DNA of 64,000 bases from Pseudovibrio denitrificans JCM 12308 (lineage in GTDB: Bacteria; Pseudomonadota; Alphaproteobacteria; Rhizobiales; Stappiaceae), in NCBI RefSeq assembly GCF_001310815.1, contig NZ_BAZK01000001.1:248001-312000 (forward strand). The letters are read 5' to 3'. Position numbers and translations under genes: made by a program. Under the pieces are notes generated by a model. It did not search any database. It saw only the letters and a program-made list of their open reading frames with translations, and was not told where the DNA came from. Positions 30,512 to 38,030 of the stretch are shown here, piece after piece (within the stretch, counting starts at the first letter, position 1; each line of letters begins with the position of its first letter).

Positions 30512-31075
30512 TTACTTCTTCACCGCTTCCCATGCCATGTTGACGAGGAACTCTCTATCCTTATCGGAAACAACGCGCTCTGTGCTGAGCAGTGTGTAGG
30601 CTGGGCCGACGATCAGCGCGGAAGCGACAGACCAGGAGATTGGCTTTACAGCGCCCAGCACCTGCCATGTGGCATAGAGGGCCTCTCCCTGCATGTGGAC
30701 CTTTTCCATCTGTTGCTTGATGGGAGCGAAGTCTTCTTCTGACTGGGCTTTGACCTTAAGCTCCTCAAACAGGCGGAACAGATCGGGATTGGCGCTTCCC
30801 CAGCGCAGCAGGCCGTTGACGGAGGCTTTGATGGTGTCCTCAGCACTTGGACTTTGCGGGGTGTTGCGTGTCTCTCTGGTCCAGCCAGCCACCGCCTGAT
30901 CCCACAGGGCCACGGCTATGTCCGGCTTGCCTTTGAAGAAGTGGTAGATGCTGCCTGTCGTGGCGCCGCTTTTGCTGCGGATTTGCGCAATAGACGTGTT
31001 TGCATAGCCCTGCTTGAGAAACAGCTCCAAGGCTGCATCCAGAATGGATTGATATCGATTGTTTTCGCTGGCCAC
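30512..31075 (-). CDS. TetR/AcrR-family repressor paired with a SnoaL-like gene
   Basis: A 187-residue regulator with a clean N-terminal TetR domain: ILDAALELFLKQGYANTSIAQIRSKSGATTGSIYHFFKGKPDIAVALW, including the helix-turn-helix and the usual YHFF. The start is GTG at 31073-31075. The gene is divergent from a small SnoaL-like gene, and the 78 bases between them carry three copies of a TAGAAC-N3-GTTCTA palindrome, so it very probably represses itself and its neighbour. It belongs to a different TetR subgroup from the seven genes that follow. Confidence 0.88.
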   Translation of the reverse strand: MASENNRYQSILDAALELFLKQGYANTSIAQIRSKSGATTGSIYHFFKGKPDIAVALWDQAVAGWTRETRNTPQSPSAEDTIKASVNGLLRWGSANPDLFRLFEELKVKAQSEEDFAPIKQQMEKVHMQGEALYATWQVLGAVKPISWSVASALIVGPAYTLLSTERVVSDKDREFLVNMAWEAVKK

Positions 31076-31135
31076 TAGAACACCATTCTATTTTGACTAG
31101 AACATCGTTCTATTACCTGCTAGAACGATGTTCTA
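31076..31135. promoter_or_regulatory. Three operator-like palindromes for the divergent TetR/SnoaL pair
   Basis: TAGAACACCATTCTA (31076-31090, one mismatch), TAGAACATCGTTCTA (31098-31112) and TAGAACGATGTTCTA (31121-31135). The last two are exact reverse complements of each other. Centres are 22 and 23 bases apart, about two helical turns, as expected for cooperative binding on one DNA face. The first copy abuts the TetR start codon. Confidence 0.85.
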
Positions 31136-31153
31136 ATATAGGAGATCTGCGAT

Positions 31154-31552
31154 ATGTCTGCAAACGAGAACCTGATTAGCGCGAAGAGATTTTTAAAGGC
31201 ACTGGAAGAATTTGATTTTGATGCTCTGAAAAGCTTCTACACAGAAGATGCGGAACAGACCGAGCTGCCCAATCAACTGAAGCCTAAGGGTGATCATCGG
31301 ACAGTGGATCAGCTGGTCGCTGACTTTACCCGCTCCAAGGGCATTTTACGCAAGCAAAGCTACCGGGTTTCCAATGAACTGGCCTCAGATGACCGCGTTA
31401 TGCTGGAGTTCATCTGGGAGGGAGAGCTTGCAGTCTCCATCGGGTCGCTGTCACCGGGTGATACAATGCGCTCTCACAGTACCGTTTGCATGGACTTTAA
31501 GGATGGCCTGATCCATCGCCAGCGCAACTATGATTGCTTTGAGGCTTTTTAG
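31154..31552 (+). CDS. SnoaL-like (NTF2-fold) protein
   Basis: A 132-residue single-domain protein with the pattern of SnoaL/NTF2-like folds: ISAKRFLKALEEFDFDALKSFYTEDAEQTELPN at the start and a C-terminal TVCMDFKDGLIHRQRNYDCFEAF. AGGAG lies nine bases before the ATG. Such proteins are isomerases, hydratases or binding proteins in ligand metabolism; no catalytic residue can be assigned. Its promoter region carries the three TetR palindromes, so it is the likely target of the divergent repressor. Confidence 0.7.
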   Translation: MSANENLISAKRFLKALEEFDFDALKSFYTEDAEQTELPNQLKPKGDHRTVDQLVADFTRSKGILRKQSYRVSNELASDDRVMLEFIWEGELAVSIGSLSPGDTMRSHSTVCMDFKDGLIHRQRNYDCFEAF

Positions 31553-31558
31553 AGCTTG

Positions 31559-31602
31559 GCGTATTCTTATCCGAAAACCGGAACCACTTTTCGGGAATAC
31601 GC
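31559..31602. repeat. Short interspersed palindromic element, copy 2
   Basis: GCGTATTC ... GAATACGC outer stem with CCGAAAA / TTTTCGG inner stem. It fills the gap between the convergent SnoaL and TetR genes. It shares outer arms and layout with 6201-6246, and may double as a terminator-like structure. Confidence 0.75.
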
Positions 31603-31605
31603 TGT

Positions 31606-32229
31606 TTAGTAGTTGCTGCCCTTCTTGAGGTGATTGGCGAGCACTTCCATGCTGAAATTGGCCATCTTATAGAGGTCATCATGAGACATGCCATGCTGCA
31701 CCATGATGGAGATGCCTTCAAAGATGGTGGCAAAGTACTGGGCGAGTGCCTTCGCCTCGCCTGGGTTGATCAGCTCTTTCTCACATTCAGAGAACTTGTA
31801 GATGAAGTGCTCCAGACCTTCGAGCTTCATCTTGCGCAACTCTTCGGAAAGATCGGGATCGAGCCCAGCGATATCCATCAGGGTATGGAAGCGCATGGCC
31901 GTGCCAGCGACGTATTGCTCCCGGGAGAGCTCGATGAACTCGTAGAGCACCGCCTCCACTGCCGGGTAGATTTCCGAGTGAAGCGCCAGAACGGATCTGA
32001 GCTGGCGGTAGAACTTGGCGAAGTACCAGCGCAGGGCCGCGGCGCAGAACTGCTCCTTGGTGGCGAAGTGGCCTTCGATGAAGTCTCGTGACGTCCCGCT
32101 TGCGATGGCGAGATCTTCCAGCGTGGCGTGCTGGAAGCCCTGCAACATGAAGACCTTTACGCAGGAATCCAGTGCAGTTTCGAGTTCAGGTGACAATTCA
32201 CCATCGTGTATGGGATCTAAAGAGGACAT
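31606..32229 (-). CDS. TetR-like regulator, array member 1
   Basis: About 207 residues. The N-terminal fold is TetR-like (CVKVFMLQGFQHATLEDLAIASGTSRDFIEGHFATKEQF), but the usual basic arm is missing (the start is acidic: DPIHDGELSPELETALDS) and the recognition helix reads RDFIEGHF instead of the common LYYHF pattern. The core (RWYFAKFYRQLRSVLALHSEIYPAVEAVLYEFIEL) is shared with members 2 and 3. ATG 32229 is chosen because a -10 hexamer sits six bases upstream, which implies a leaderless message; a longer GTG start at 32277 is the alternative. Confidence 0.8.
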   Translation of the reverse strand: MSSLDPIHDGELSPELETALDSCVKVFMLQGFQHATLEDLAIASGTSRDFIEGHFATKEQFCAAALRWYFAKFYRQLRSVLALHSEIYPAVEAVLYEFIELSREQYVAGTAMRFHTLMDIAGLDPDLSEELRKMKLEGLEHFIYKFSECEKELINPGEAKALAQYFATIFEGISIMVQHGMSHDDLYKMANFSMEVLANHLKKGSNY

Positions 32230-32263
32230 GAGATCAGTATACGTTGTGGGTGAAAGCCAGCAA
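32230..32263 (-). promoter_or_regulatory. Predicted promoter of array member 1 (leaderless)
   Basis: TTGCTG, 16 bases, TATACT, six bases, then ATG. The -10 box so close to the start codon predicts transcription from the A of ATG. Confidence 0.5.
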
Positions 32264-32405
32264 TCTCGATCTCCCACTATGGGAAACGAGTGAAGAAGAC
32301 CGGGTTCGCGTCTTGGTGGATTTAGTTCATCTTCTGGAAACCAGTGCTTACCCTGTCAGTCATGCTGGTATGGCCTAAGGAAGGACAGATAATCCCTATT
32401 GCCAT

Positions 32406-33038
32406 TCAAGGTCTGTCGAAGAACCTTTTTTGCTCTGGAGGCGGTGCAGTCTTCATCCGAGATTCAAGCACTTCCAAGCTTACACGAGCGAGTTTGTACA
32501 TGACTTCATCTGGGGTGTTAAACTTCACCATCTCGTAGAACCCCTCAATCACTGTACGAACATAGTAGGCAAGGATTTCAACATCCTCTGGATTTTTGAG
32601 CTCTGATTGGCACTGTCTGAACTTGTTGAGCATCTGGCCCTGCCAGTCGGCTTCCAGGGCCTCGAATTCTTTTTTCACCTCATCATCGACATAGGAAATA
32701 TCGACGAACGTTCTGAGAAAAAGGCCCTTGTTTGCATGTATCTGATCGCTGCAGATTTCAATGAACGCAAAAAGGACGGCCTCCATGGCTGCATACAAAT
32801 CAGAATGCATGGCCATTTCATCACGGACATGGCGACTGAATTTGAGGTAGTACCAGCGTAGAGCTGCGAATGTTAAATCATGCTTGGTCGCGTAGTAGCC
32901 CTTGAGGGCCTCTGGAGAAATAGAGCACGCCTCGGCGATGTCTTCCATGGTCGACGTTTCATAGCCTTTCAGCAGAAAAACCCGAACACAGGTATCAAAG
33001 ATGTTCTCGACTTCCGGCGATAGTTTTTCGGCATCCAT
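32406..33038 (-). CDS. TetR-like regulator, array member 2
   Basis: About 210 residues from ATG 33038 (GTG 33056 possible). TetR-type N-terminus: CVRVFLLKGYETSTMEDIAEACSISPEALKGYYATKHDL, with an acidic rather than basic lead (MDAEKLSPEVENIFD). It is closest to member 3 (shared YYLKFSR/YYIKYSR, AMEAVLFAFIEI and IHANKGLFLRTFVDISYVDDEVKK), so the two are a recent duplication. A 15-base palindrome lies just upstream. Ligand and target are unknown. Confidence 0.8.
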   Translation of the reverse strand: MDAEKLSPEVENIFDTCVRVFLLKGYETSTMEDIAEACSISPEALKGYYATKHDLTFAALRWYYLKFSRHVRDEMAMHSDLYAAMEAVLFAFIEICSDQIHANKGLFLRTFVDISYVDDEVKKEFEALEADWQGQMLNKFRQCQSELKNPEDVEILAYYVRTVIEGFYEMVKFNTPDEVMYKLARVSLEVLESRMKTAPPPEQKRFFDRP

Positions 33039-33059
33039 ATTTCGGCGCGCTCTCACACT

Positions 33060-33074
33060 AAGTACACTGTACTT
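33060..33074. promoter_or_regulatory. Perfect palindrome upstream of array member 2
   Basis: AAGTACA-C-TGTACTT, a 7-1-7 inverted repeat 22 bases before the chosen start codon and overlapping the promoter region. It is a candidate TetR-type operator, possibly autoregulatory. Confidence 0.5.
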
Positions 33075-33155
33075 TCTTTAAATCCCAAGGCCTCCCAACC
33101 ATACACAGGGTCATTCTCATTATCCGTTTCAGACCAGCACTACTGGCTTGCGGAC

Positions 33156-33809
33156 TTACTTAGCCTTCTTTTTGGAGCCCTTCTTTTTCTTGGGCTGACC
33201 GTGTTTCATACGCACTTCCAGCGTATCAAGGCTCATGATAGCGACTTTGTACATGAGCTCGCATGGCGTGCCGTATTTGATCAACTCATACAGACCTTCA
33301 ATGACCGTCAGAAAGTAATGGGCGAGCGCCTCAACTTCAGACGGATCTTTGAGTTCGTCCTTACATTGATTGAACTTATCAAGGACCTGCACTTCCCAAT
33401 CATCCTGCAGATCTTCAAAGGACTTCTTCACCACATCATCGACATAGGCGATATCAATGAAGGTGCGCACAAAGAGGCCTTTGTTGGCGTGGACCTGATC
33501 GCAGCTGATTTCGATAAAGGCGAACAGGACAGCCTCCATGGCGGAGTAAATGTCCTGATGCATGGCCATTTCGGCGCGCATTTGACGGCTGTACTTGATG
33601 TAGTACCAGCGCATAGCCGCTGCGGTCAGCTCTTCTTTGGTGGAGAAATGTTCTTTGATGCATTCAGGCGTGCAGCCGCCGGCCTCGGCAATTTCTTCCA
33701 AGGTGCTTGTTTCGTACCCCTTAAGCAGAAAGACCTTCACACATTGATCGAACAGGTTTTCAATTTCGGGGGTTACCTTACCGTCCACTATCTTATCGCA
33801 CGATTTCAT
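33156..33809 (-). CDS. TetR-like regulator, array member 3, with lysine-rich tail
   Basis: 217 residues. N-terminus CVKVFLLKGYETSTLEEIAEAGGCTPECIKEHFSTKEEL, again with an acidic lead and a non-canonical recognition helix. The ligand-binding core is nearly parallel to member 2. The C-terminus is unusual: GQPKKKKGSKKKAK, a run of lysines absent from its neighbours, which might contact nucleic acid or membrane. The ATG is preceded by TATACT at seven bases and lacks a ribosome-binding site, so the message may be leaderless. Confidence 0.8.
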   Translation of the reverse strand: MKSCDKIVDGKVTPEIENLFDQCVKVFLLKGYETSTLEEIAEAGGCTPECIKEHFSTKEELTAAAMRWYYIKYSRQMRAEMAMHQDIYSAMEAVLFAFIEISCDQVHANKGLFVRTFIDIAYVDDVVKKSFEDLQDDWEVQVLDKFNQCKDELKDPSEVEALAHYFLTVIEGLYELIKYGTPCELMYKVAIMSLDTLEVRMKHGQPKKKKGSKKKAK

Positions 33810-33844
33810 GGCGCCGAGTATATGGTGTCAGAGGTGCTCCTCAA
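33810..33844 (-). promoter_or_regulatory. Predicted promoter of array member 3 (leaderless)
   Basis: TTGAGG, 16 bases, TATACT, seven bases, ATG. Same layout as the promoters of members 1 and 4. Confidence 0.5.
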
Positions 33845-34287
33845 CGCTGTTCTAATCACATGGAAAACAACATTGCAAAGACATCGCGCTTACTGCACCA
33901 ATCCTTTTCATGTTCTGTAAAGGAATAAAACCTTCCGCTAAATGCCAGTGATTGACGTTGGATGTAAGGCAAGGTTTTCCGAAGTACCCACCTTCTATTT
34001 TCAATATTCAAAACAATAGATTATGTGATTTGATGTGTTTCTTCTCAGCCCAGCGATAAGGCTTGGCTAGCCTATTAAACTTTGTGCTTAGTCTTGTTTC
34101 GTGGCTTTGCAGCAGGCGTTCACAAACAGTCGTTCGACCTCGGCGATGAGGTTTTCAGGCTACGCAGGTTCACGCGTACTTGTAGCGGGGCATAGAGGCT
34201 CTACCAAGCGTCCTCCAGCCAGCAAACAGCGACATGTTCTTATTTTGTTCTCAATATCACTTACAGTGAGAACATAAGCACTCTGTT
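33845..34287. other. Intergenic region between array members 3 and 4
   Basis: About 440 bases with no gene I can support. It contains an 8-bp inverted repeat TGTTCTCA / TGAGAACA at 34246-34274, close to the end of member 4, without a clear T-run; it may be a weak terminator or a regulatory site. The rest may be decayed coding sequence, but no family is recognisable. Confidence 0.35.
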
Positions 34288-34899
34288 TTAGTTTATGCGG
34301 TAGCAGTCCAGCACCTTCATGCTCATGTCGACGACGCGGTAGAGCTGTTCTTTGGTGGCGCCGTCCTTACACTGGCTGGCGAGGCCTTGCAGGGTGGCGG
34401 CGTAGAAACGGGCGAGCGTTTCGATATCGGTGTCTGGCTTCAGGCTGTCTTTGCAGTTGGTGAGCTTGTGGGTGATCGCATCCACCATGGTGTTGCGCAG
34501 CTCTGTAATTTCTCGCGCCAGGATGCTGTCCTGAGTGGAGATTTCCAGAAGACCCGTCGACAGCAAACATCCATCGGAGTCGGTTTTATCGCAGAGCACG
34601 TCCACACATTCGTAGAGCGCAACGCGGATTGCATCGACACAGTTGGAGTGCATGGCGAAGCCGGATAGCAGACGGCGACCGTAATTGTGTAGGTACCATC
34701 TGGTGGCTGCTGTGTAGAGTTCTTCCTTGTTGGAAAAGGCCCCTTCTACAAATTCTTTGGGAACGCCCATGGCGTCTACGACATCATCAAAGGAAGTGGA
34801 CTCGTAGCCGCGCTTCCAAAACATTCTGACCGAGGCCTCAAGCATGGCCTCTATGTCCGGAGATATTGTTTCCACGTGCAAGTCATCCTTCATAGGCAT
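34288..34899 (-). CDS. TetR-like regulator, array member 4
   Basis: 203 residues. N-terminal fold: SVRMFWKRGYESTSFDDVVDAMGVPKEFVEGAFSNKEELY, preceded by an acidic stretch. Its core (YGRRLLSGFAMHSNCVDAIRVALYECVDVL) groups it with members 5-7 rather than 1-3. It has several cysteines (in ECVDVLCDKTDSDGC and NCKDSL), a trait shared with members 5-7. A promoter with -10 TAATAT six bases before ATG suggests leaderless translation. Confidence 0.8.
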   Translation of the reverse strand: MPMKDDLHVETISPDIEAMLEASVRMFWKRGYESTSFDDVVDAMGVPKEFVEGAFSNKEELYTAATRWYLHNYGRRLLSGFAMHSNCVDAIRVALYECVDVLCDKTDSDGCLLSTGLLEISTQDSILAREITELRNTMVDAITHKLTNCKDSLKPDTDIETLARFYAATLQGLASQCKDGATKEQLYRVVDMSMKVLDCYRIN

Positions 34900-34933
34900 A
34901 ACTACATATTACCCTGCATAAGACAAAGAACAA
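34900..34933 (-). promoter_or_regulatory. Predicted promoter of array member 4 (leaderless)
   Basis: TTGTTC, 16 bases, TAATAT, six bases, ATG. No ribosome-binding site can be placed between the -10 box and the start. Confidence 0.5.
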
Positions 34934-35109
34934 CCGATTATTAATGCTAGGAAATTTACGCTTAAGGCGCTCTGCAAGAATTCCGGATAAATTGAAAAAA
35001 TTACGATCTGACGGTTGCTGGGGATGTGGGTGGCCTCGGGCCGCTTTTAAGGTGGGCTGTTCCTGAGGCACGTTCAGTCCACCTTTTACATTTTCGGATT
35101 GTGAGAGTT

Positions 35110-35724
35110 TCAGTGAATGACAGGTTGGTTCTCCAGTCTTTCCAGGCTGGCATCTGCAAGATTGTAAAGGTCGACGCGGTCGACGCCATCACAGGCTTGC
35201 TTGATGAGGATGACCATGACCTCAGTATAGAAGTCTGCAAGCTCATCGGGTTTGAAACCAGTGGTGAACCGTCTTTTACAGTTCTCAAGCTTCTGGAAGA
35301 TGCGACCGTGCACTTGTTCTTTGAGATGGTTCATCTCTTTGGCGATGACGCCGTCCGTGTCGGTGATTTCCATAAGCTCCACGGAAAGAAGGCTGCCATG
35401 GGGGCAATCATCTTCGCAGAAAAGCTCAATGCATTCATAAAGGGCAATGCGAATGGCTTCGATAGGGTTGGAATGCATGGCAAAGCCAGAGAGGATCTGG
35501 TGCTCATATCTGGTCAGATACCATTTGACCACATTTGAGAACAGATTGGCTGTGTCATGAAAGGTCTTGGATAAACGCTCTGTTGGCACGCCTGTCGCGG
35601 TGCTGATTTGCTCCAGCGACGTGGCTTCCACCCCAAAATTCGAGAACTCATGGATGGATGCTTCAAAGGTTTTCGTGAGGCTAATCGGTACCGGTCGATC
35701 AGGATCAACTGTCTCGGTTTGCAT
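35110..35724 (-). CDS. TetR-like regulator, array member 5 (most diverged DNA-binding domain)
   Basis: About 204 residues from ATG 35722-35724, which has GGGAGA upstream. The N-terminal domain is the least TetR-like of the set: SIHEFSNFGVEATSLEQISTATGVPTERLSKTFHDTANLFSNVV. The usual phenylalanine/lysine pair after the recognition helix (hFksKeeL) has become TFHDTANL, so DNA binding is doubtful. The ligand-domain core LSGFAMHSNPIEAIRIALYECIELFCEDDCPHGSLLS is well conserved with members 4, 6 and 7. It may be a regulator that senses a ligand without binding DNA, or one that forms heterodimers. Confidence 0.75.
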   Translation of the reverse strand: MQTETVDPDRPVPISLTKTFEASIHEFSNFGVEATSLEQISTATGVPTERLSKTFHDTANLFSNVVKWYLTRYEHQILSGFAMHSNPIEAIRIALYECIELFCEDDCPHGSLLSVELMEITDTDGVIAKEMNHLKEQVHGRIFQKLENCKRRFTTGFKPDELADFYTEVMVILIKQACDGVDRVDLYNLADASLERLENQPVIH

Positions 35725-36164
35725 TGTAAATCTCCCGTTCTTTATTGAACGAGTATTCAATGATAGGCCCTTTTACGTAGGCGGCAACTTACCCTCAAGC
35801 GAACGAAACGCATGCTTAACAAAGGGATGCAGGGCCTTTCTGATTTGGAGAAAATTGATGTAATCAAGTGTTGTGATGTTATAATATTACGATTGATTTT
35901 ATCGATTCTTTATTCTGCTAAAGGAGTATGACCTAACGTCTGCTGCTATCAATTGTGGCGAGATTTCGAAGTTTTGTCGCAGCGATTTTCTGGTTTGTTA
36001 CAAATGAAATCTGGGCTTTTGCGTGACCAGAATAAAGCGTCGCTATCAATCCCGCCCAGATTGGCTTTGCCCGCCCTGCCCTTAAAAACAGCGTTTTGAA
36101 AACTGCAACCTGTGGGAGGTGAAAAGTTGAAAGGCACGTTCCGAATTTAAGGCGTTCAAATGGG
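35725..36164. other. Intergenic region between array members 5 and 6
   Basis: An AT-rich segment around 35860-35910 probably contains the promoter of member 5. No open reading frame I can support. Confidence 0.35.
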
Positions 36165-36208
36165 CAAAGAAAAGGGCCTGACAGAAGTTCATTTCCATCA
36201 GGCCCTAT
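36165..36208 (-). terminator. Terminator of array member 6
   Basis: On the minus strand AGGGCCTGA ... TCAGGCCCT is followed by TTTTCTTT. It shows that member 6 is not co-transcribed with member 5. Confidence 0.8.
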
Positions 36209-36230
36209 GATCGGGATTGGCTATCGATAC

Positions 36231-36839
36231 TCATTTTCGATAGGCCTCCAGTATTTCAAGACTAAGATCTGCCACACGGTACAGCTCATCACTTGGGATA
36301 CCGTCAGCCGCCTGACTGGCGAGGCCTCTGAGCGTGGTAATATAAAAGCGTGCCAACACGGGGATGTCTGCAGTGTCCTTCAGGTGGCGTTTGCTGCCAT
36401 TCAGTTTGCACAGAATGGTGGCATATACCTTACGCCTCAGCGCCAGTAACTCCGAGATGAGGATCCTGTCACTGTTGTTCACTGCTGCCAGTGCATAGGA
36501 CAGCAGCTTGGCGTGCTCACACTGCTTGTTGCAGAACAGGCCGATACATTCATAAAGCGCACCACGCAAAGCCTCTGTCGGGTTGGAATGTAACGCGAAC
36601 TCTGAGAGCAGCTGGCGTCCGTACTGGTCCAGGTACCACATCACTGCTGTGCGATAGAGATGCTCTTTGCTCTCAAAGTTCTCACGCAGGAAGTTATAGG
36701 ACACACCGGATTCCCGGCAGACGTCGTCTATTGATGTACGGTGCACTCCCAAGCGCCAGAAAACTTTAAGGGACGCTCTGAGGGCTTCTTGCATAGAATG
36801 CGGGAAAGTCTCGTTGAAGGTAATAGTCTCTGCTTCCAT
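36231..36839 (-). CDS. TetR-like regulator, array member 6
   Basis: About 202 residues; ATG 36837-36839 has a strong GGGAGG site. DNA-binding region: ASLKVFWRLGVHRTSIDDVCRESGVSYNFLRENFESKEHLY, moderately conserved but again lacking the basic RGRP-type arm. Core YGRQLLSEFALHSNPTEALRGALYECIGLFCNKQCEH matches members 4, 5 and 7. It has its own terminator on the downstream side and a separate promoter region of some 170 bases upstream, so it is monocistronic. Confidence 0.8.
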   Translation of the reverse strand: MEAETITFNETFPHSMQEALRASLKVFWRLGVHRTSIDDVCRESGVSYNFLRENFESKEHLYRTAVMWYLDQYGRQLLSEFALHSNPTEALRGALYECIGLFCNKQCEHAKLLSYALAAVNNSDRILISELLALRRKVYATILCKLNGSKRHLKDTADIPVLARFYITTLRGLASQAADGIPSDELYRVADLSLEILEAYRK

Positions 36840-37002
36840 CGTCTGCCTCCCTTTGGCGGTGGATAACCTAACCAAAAGAATAAGAGACCAAGGGCTAAGA
36901 ACAACAAACTCACGAGTGCATGGGAAACACCCTTAACACAATCATTCGCGATACTCGGAGATATTATGTAAATCACATTCTTTAGTTTGCGTAATATTGC
37001 AA

Positions 37003-37047
37003 AATAAAAAAGACGTGATCACGTAATTTTATTACGAAACCACGTCT
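37003..37047 (-). terminator. Terminator of array member 7
   Basis: On the minus strand AGACGTG ... CACGTCT with an inner CGTAAT / ATTACG stem, followed by TTTTTTATTTT. Confidence 0.8.
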
Positions 37048-37077
37048 CAAAACGTAATTTTAGAGCCTGAATTATGG

Positions 37078-37698
37078 TCAGAAACGACGGCAGGCCTGCA
37101 GGACACTCAAACTGTGATCTGCGATTTTATGCAGTTCTGTCGGGCAGTTAACGTCTCTTGCCTGAACAGCCATGCCCTGAATTGTGGCGCCAAAGAAGCT
37201 GGCAAGGGCCTGAAGGTCAGTTCCTTCGACAAATTGGGTTTCGCAGGACTTGAACTTGTCTGCGATGATCTGGATGGTCTGCTGGCGCAGATCTGCCAAT
37301 TTGCGCGCCAATGCGCCTTGTGCATTAGAACTTTCGACCAATCCGGTAGAAATCATACAACCAGAAGGATGGTCTCCGCCGACAAAAACCTCCACGCATT
37401 CATAAAGAACGGTGCGAAGTGCCTCGTAAACGCAGGAATGAAGCGCAAGGCCAGACAGCATTTGCCGACCATAGCTGGCGGAATATCTGTCGATGGCAGC
37501 CAGATACAGTTCCTCTTTGGAGGAATAGGCTGCATACAGACTTGGTGGTGTGATACCCATTGCAGTGACTAGCTCATTTATCGAAGTCGCCTCATAGCCC
37601 TGTTGCCAAAACAGGTTGCTCGCGATCTCCAGTATTTTTTCTTTATCCAACCGACGGGGTCTGCCGCGGGGGGCTTTTTCCATTTCCATAGCGATCAC
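37078..37698 (-). CDS. TetR-family regulator, array member 7 (canonical form)
   Basis: 206 residues. It is the only array member with the canonical basic arm RGRPRRLDKEKIL before the helix-turn-helix (INELVTAMGITPPSLYAAYSSKEELYLAAIDRY). The C-terminal core YGRQMLSGLALHSCVYEALRTVLYECVEVFVGGDHPSGC is shared with members 4-6, so it may be the ancestor from which the others were copied. The first codon is GTG at 37698; in-frame ATGs at 37689 and 37683 are alternatives. A long AT-rich palindrome lies directly upstream. Confidence 0.88.
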   Translation of the reverse strand: MIAMEMEKAPRGRPRRLDKEKILEIASNLFWQQGYEATSINELVTAMGITPPSLYAAYSSKEELYLAAIDRYSASYGRQMLSGLALHSCVYEALRTVLYECVEVFVGGDHPSGCMISTGLVESSNAQGALARKLADLRQQTIQIIADKFKSCETQFVEGTDLQALASFFGATIQGMAVQARDVNCPTELHKIADHSLSVLQACRRF

Positions 37699-37707
37699 TA
37701 TATATAT

Positions 37708-37729
37708 TGATTGAAATTTTAATCAATCA
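37708..37729. promoter_or_regulatory. Operator-like palindrome upstream of array member 7
   Basis: TGATTGA, AATTTTAA, TCAATCA: a 22-base site with 7-bp arms ten bases from the start codon. Size and position fit a TetR autoregulatory operator. Confidence 0.6.
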
Positions 37730-37970
37730 TAGTTTTACCAAGGGTCTTCCTAGGGTTTCCTGCATTATATCACCCTCCCCACTCACGTATTACTGATGCA
37801 TATCAAAGTGTTATGCAAAAACCCGTAGGGATGTTTTAGTGAAATCGCCCCCTGTCCATACCGCTAAGGTATAATGACAGATTGTCGCAGGGCCTTGCGG
37901 TGAGGTTTTGGTGTTCCATGCGCAAATGACACGCTCTCCTTCTTCCTGAATGAGGTTCTGCCGTGCCAAA
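37730..37970. other. Intergenic region between the sopB-like gene and the TetR array
   Basis: No gene I can support. It ends in the terminator of the sopB-like gene. Confidence 0.35.
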
Positions 37971-38000
37971 TAAAAAGAGCGGCGCATTGGCCGCTCTTGG
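37971..38000 (-). terminator. Terminator of the sopB-like gene
   Basis: On the minus strand AAGAGCGGCCAATGCGCCGCTCTTTTTATTT. A GAGCGGC / GCCGCTC stem with a T-run. Confidence 0.85.
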
Positions 38001-38030
38001 TGGTATTTCGGTTTTGCCTTGTTGGACGGA

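Noticed and set aside
34080..34240. Possible remnant of a transposase or TetR tail between array members 3 and 4
   Set aside because: Only short open stretches; no family motif could be supported.
34246..34274. 8-bp inverted repeat as terminator of array member 4
   Set aside because: Neither strand has a T-run after the stem, so it is left only as a note in the intergenic entry.
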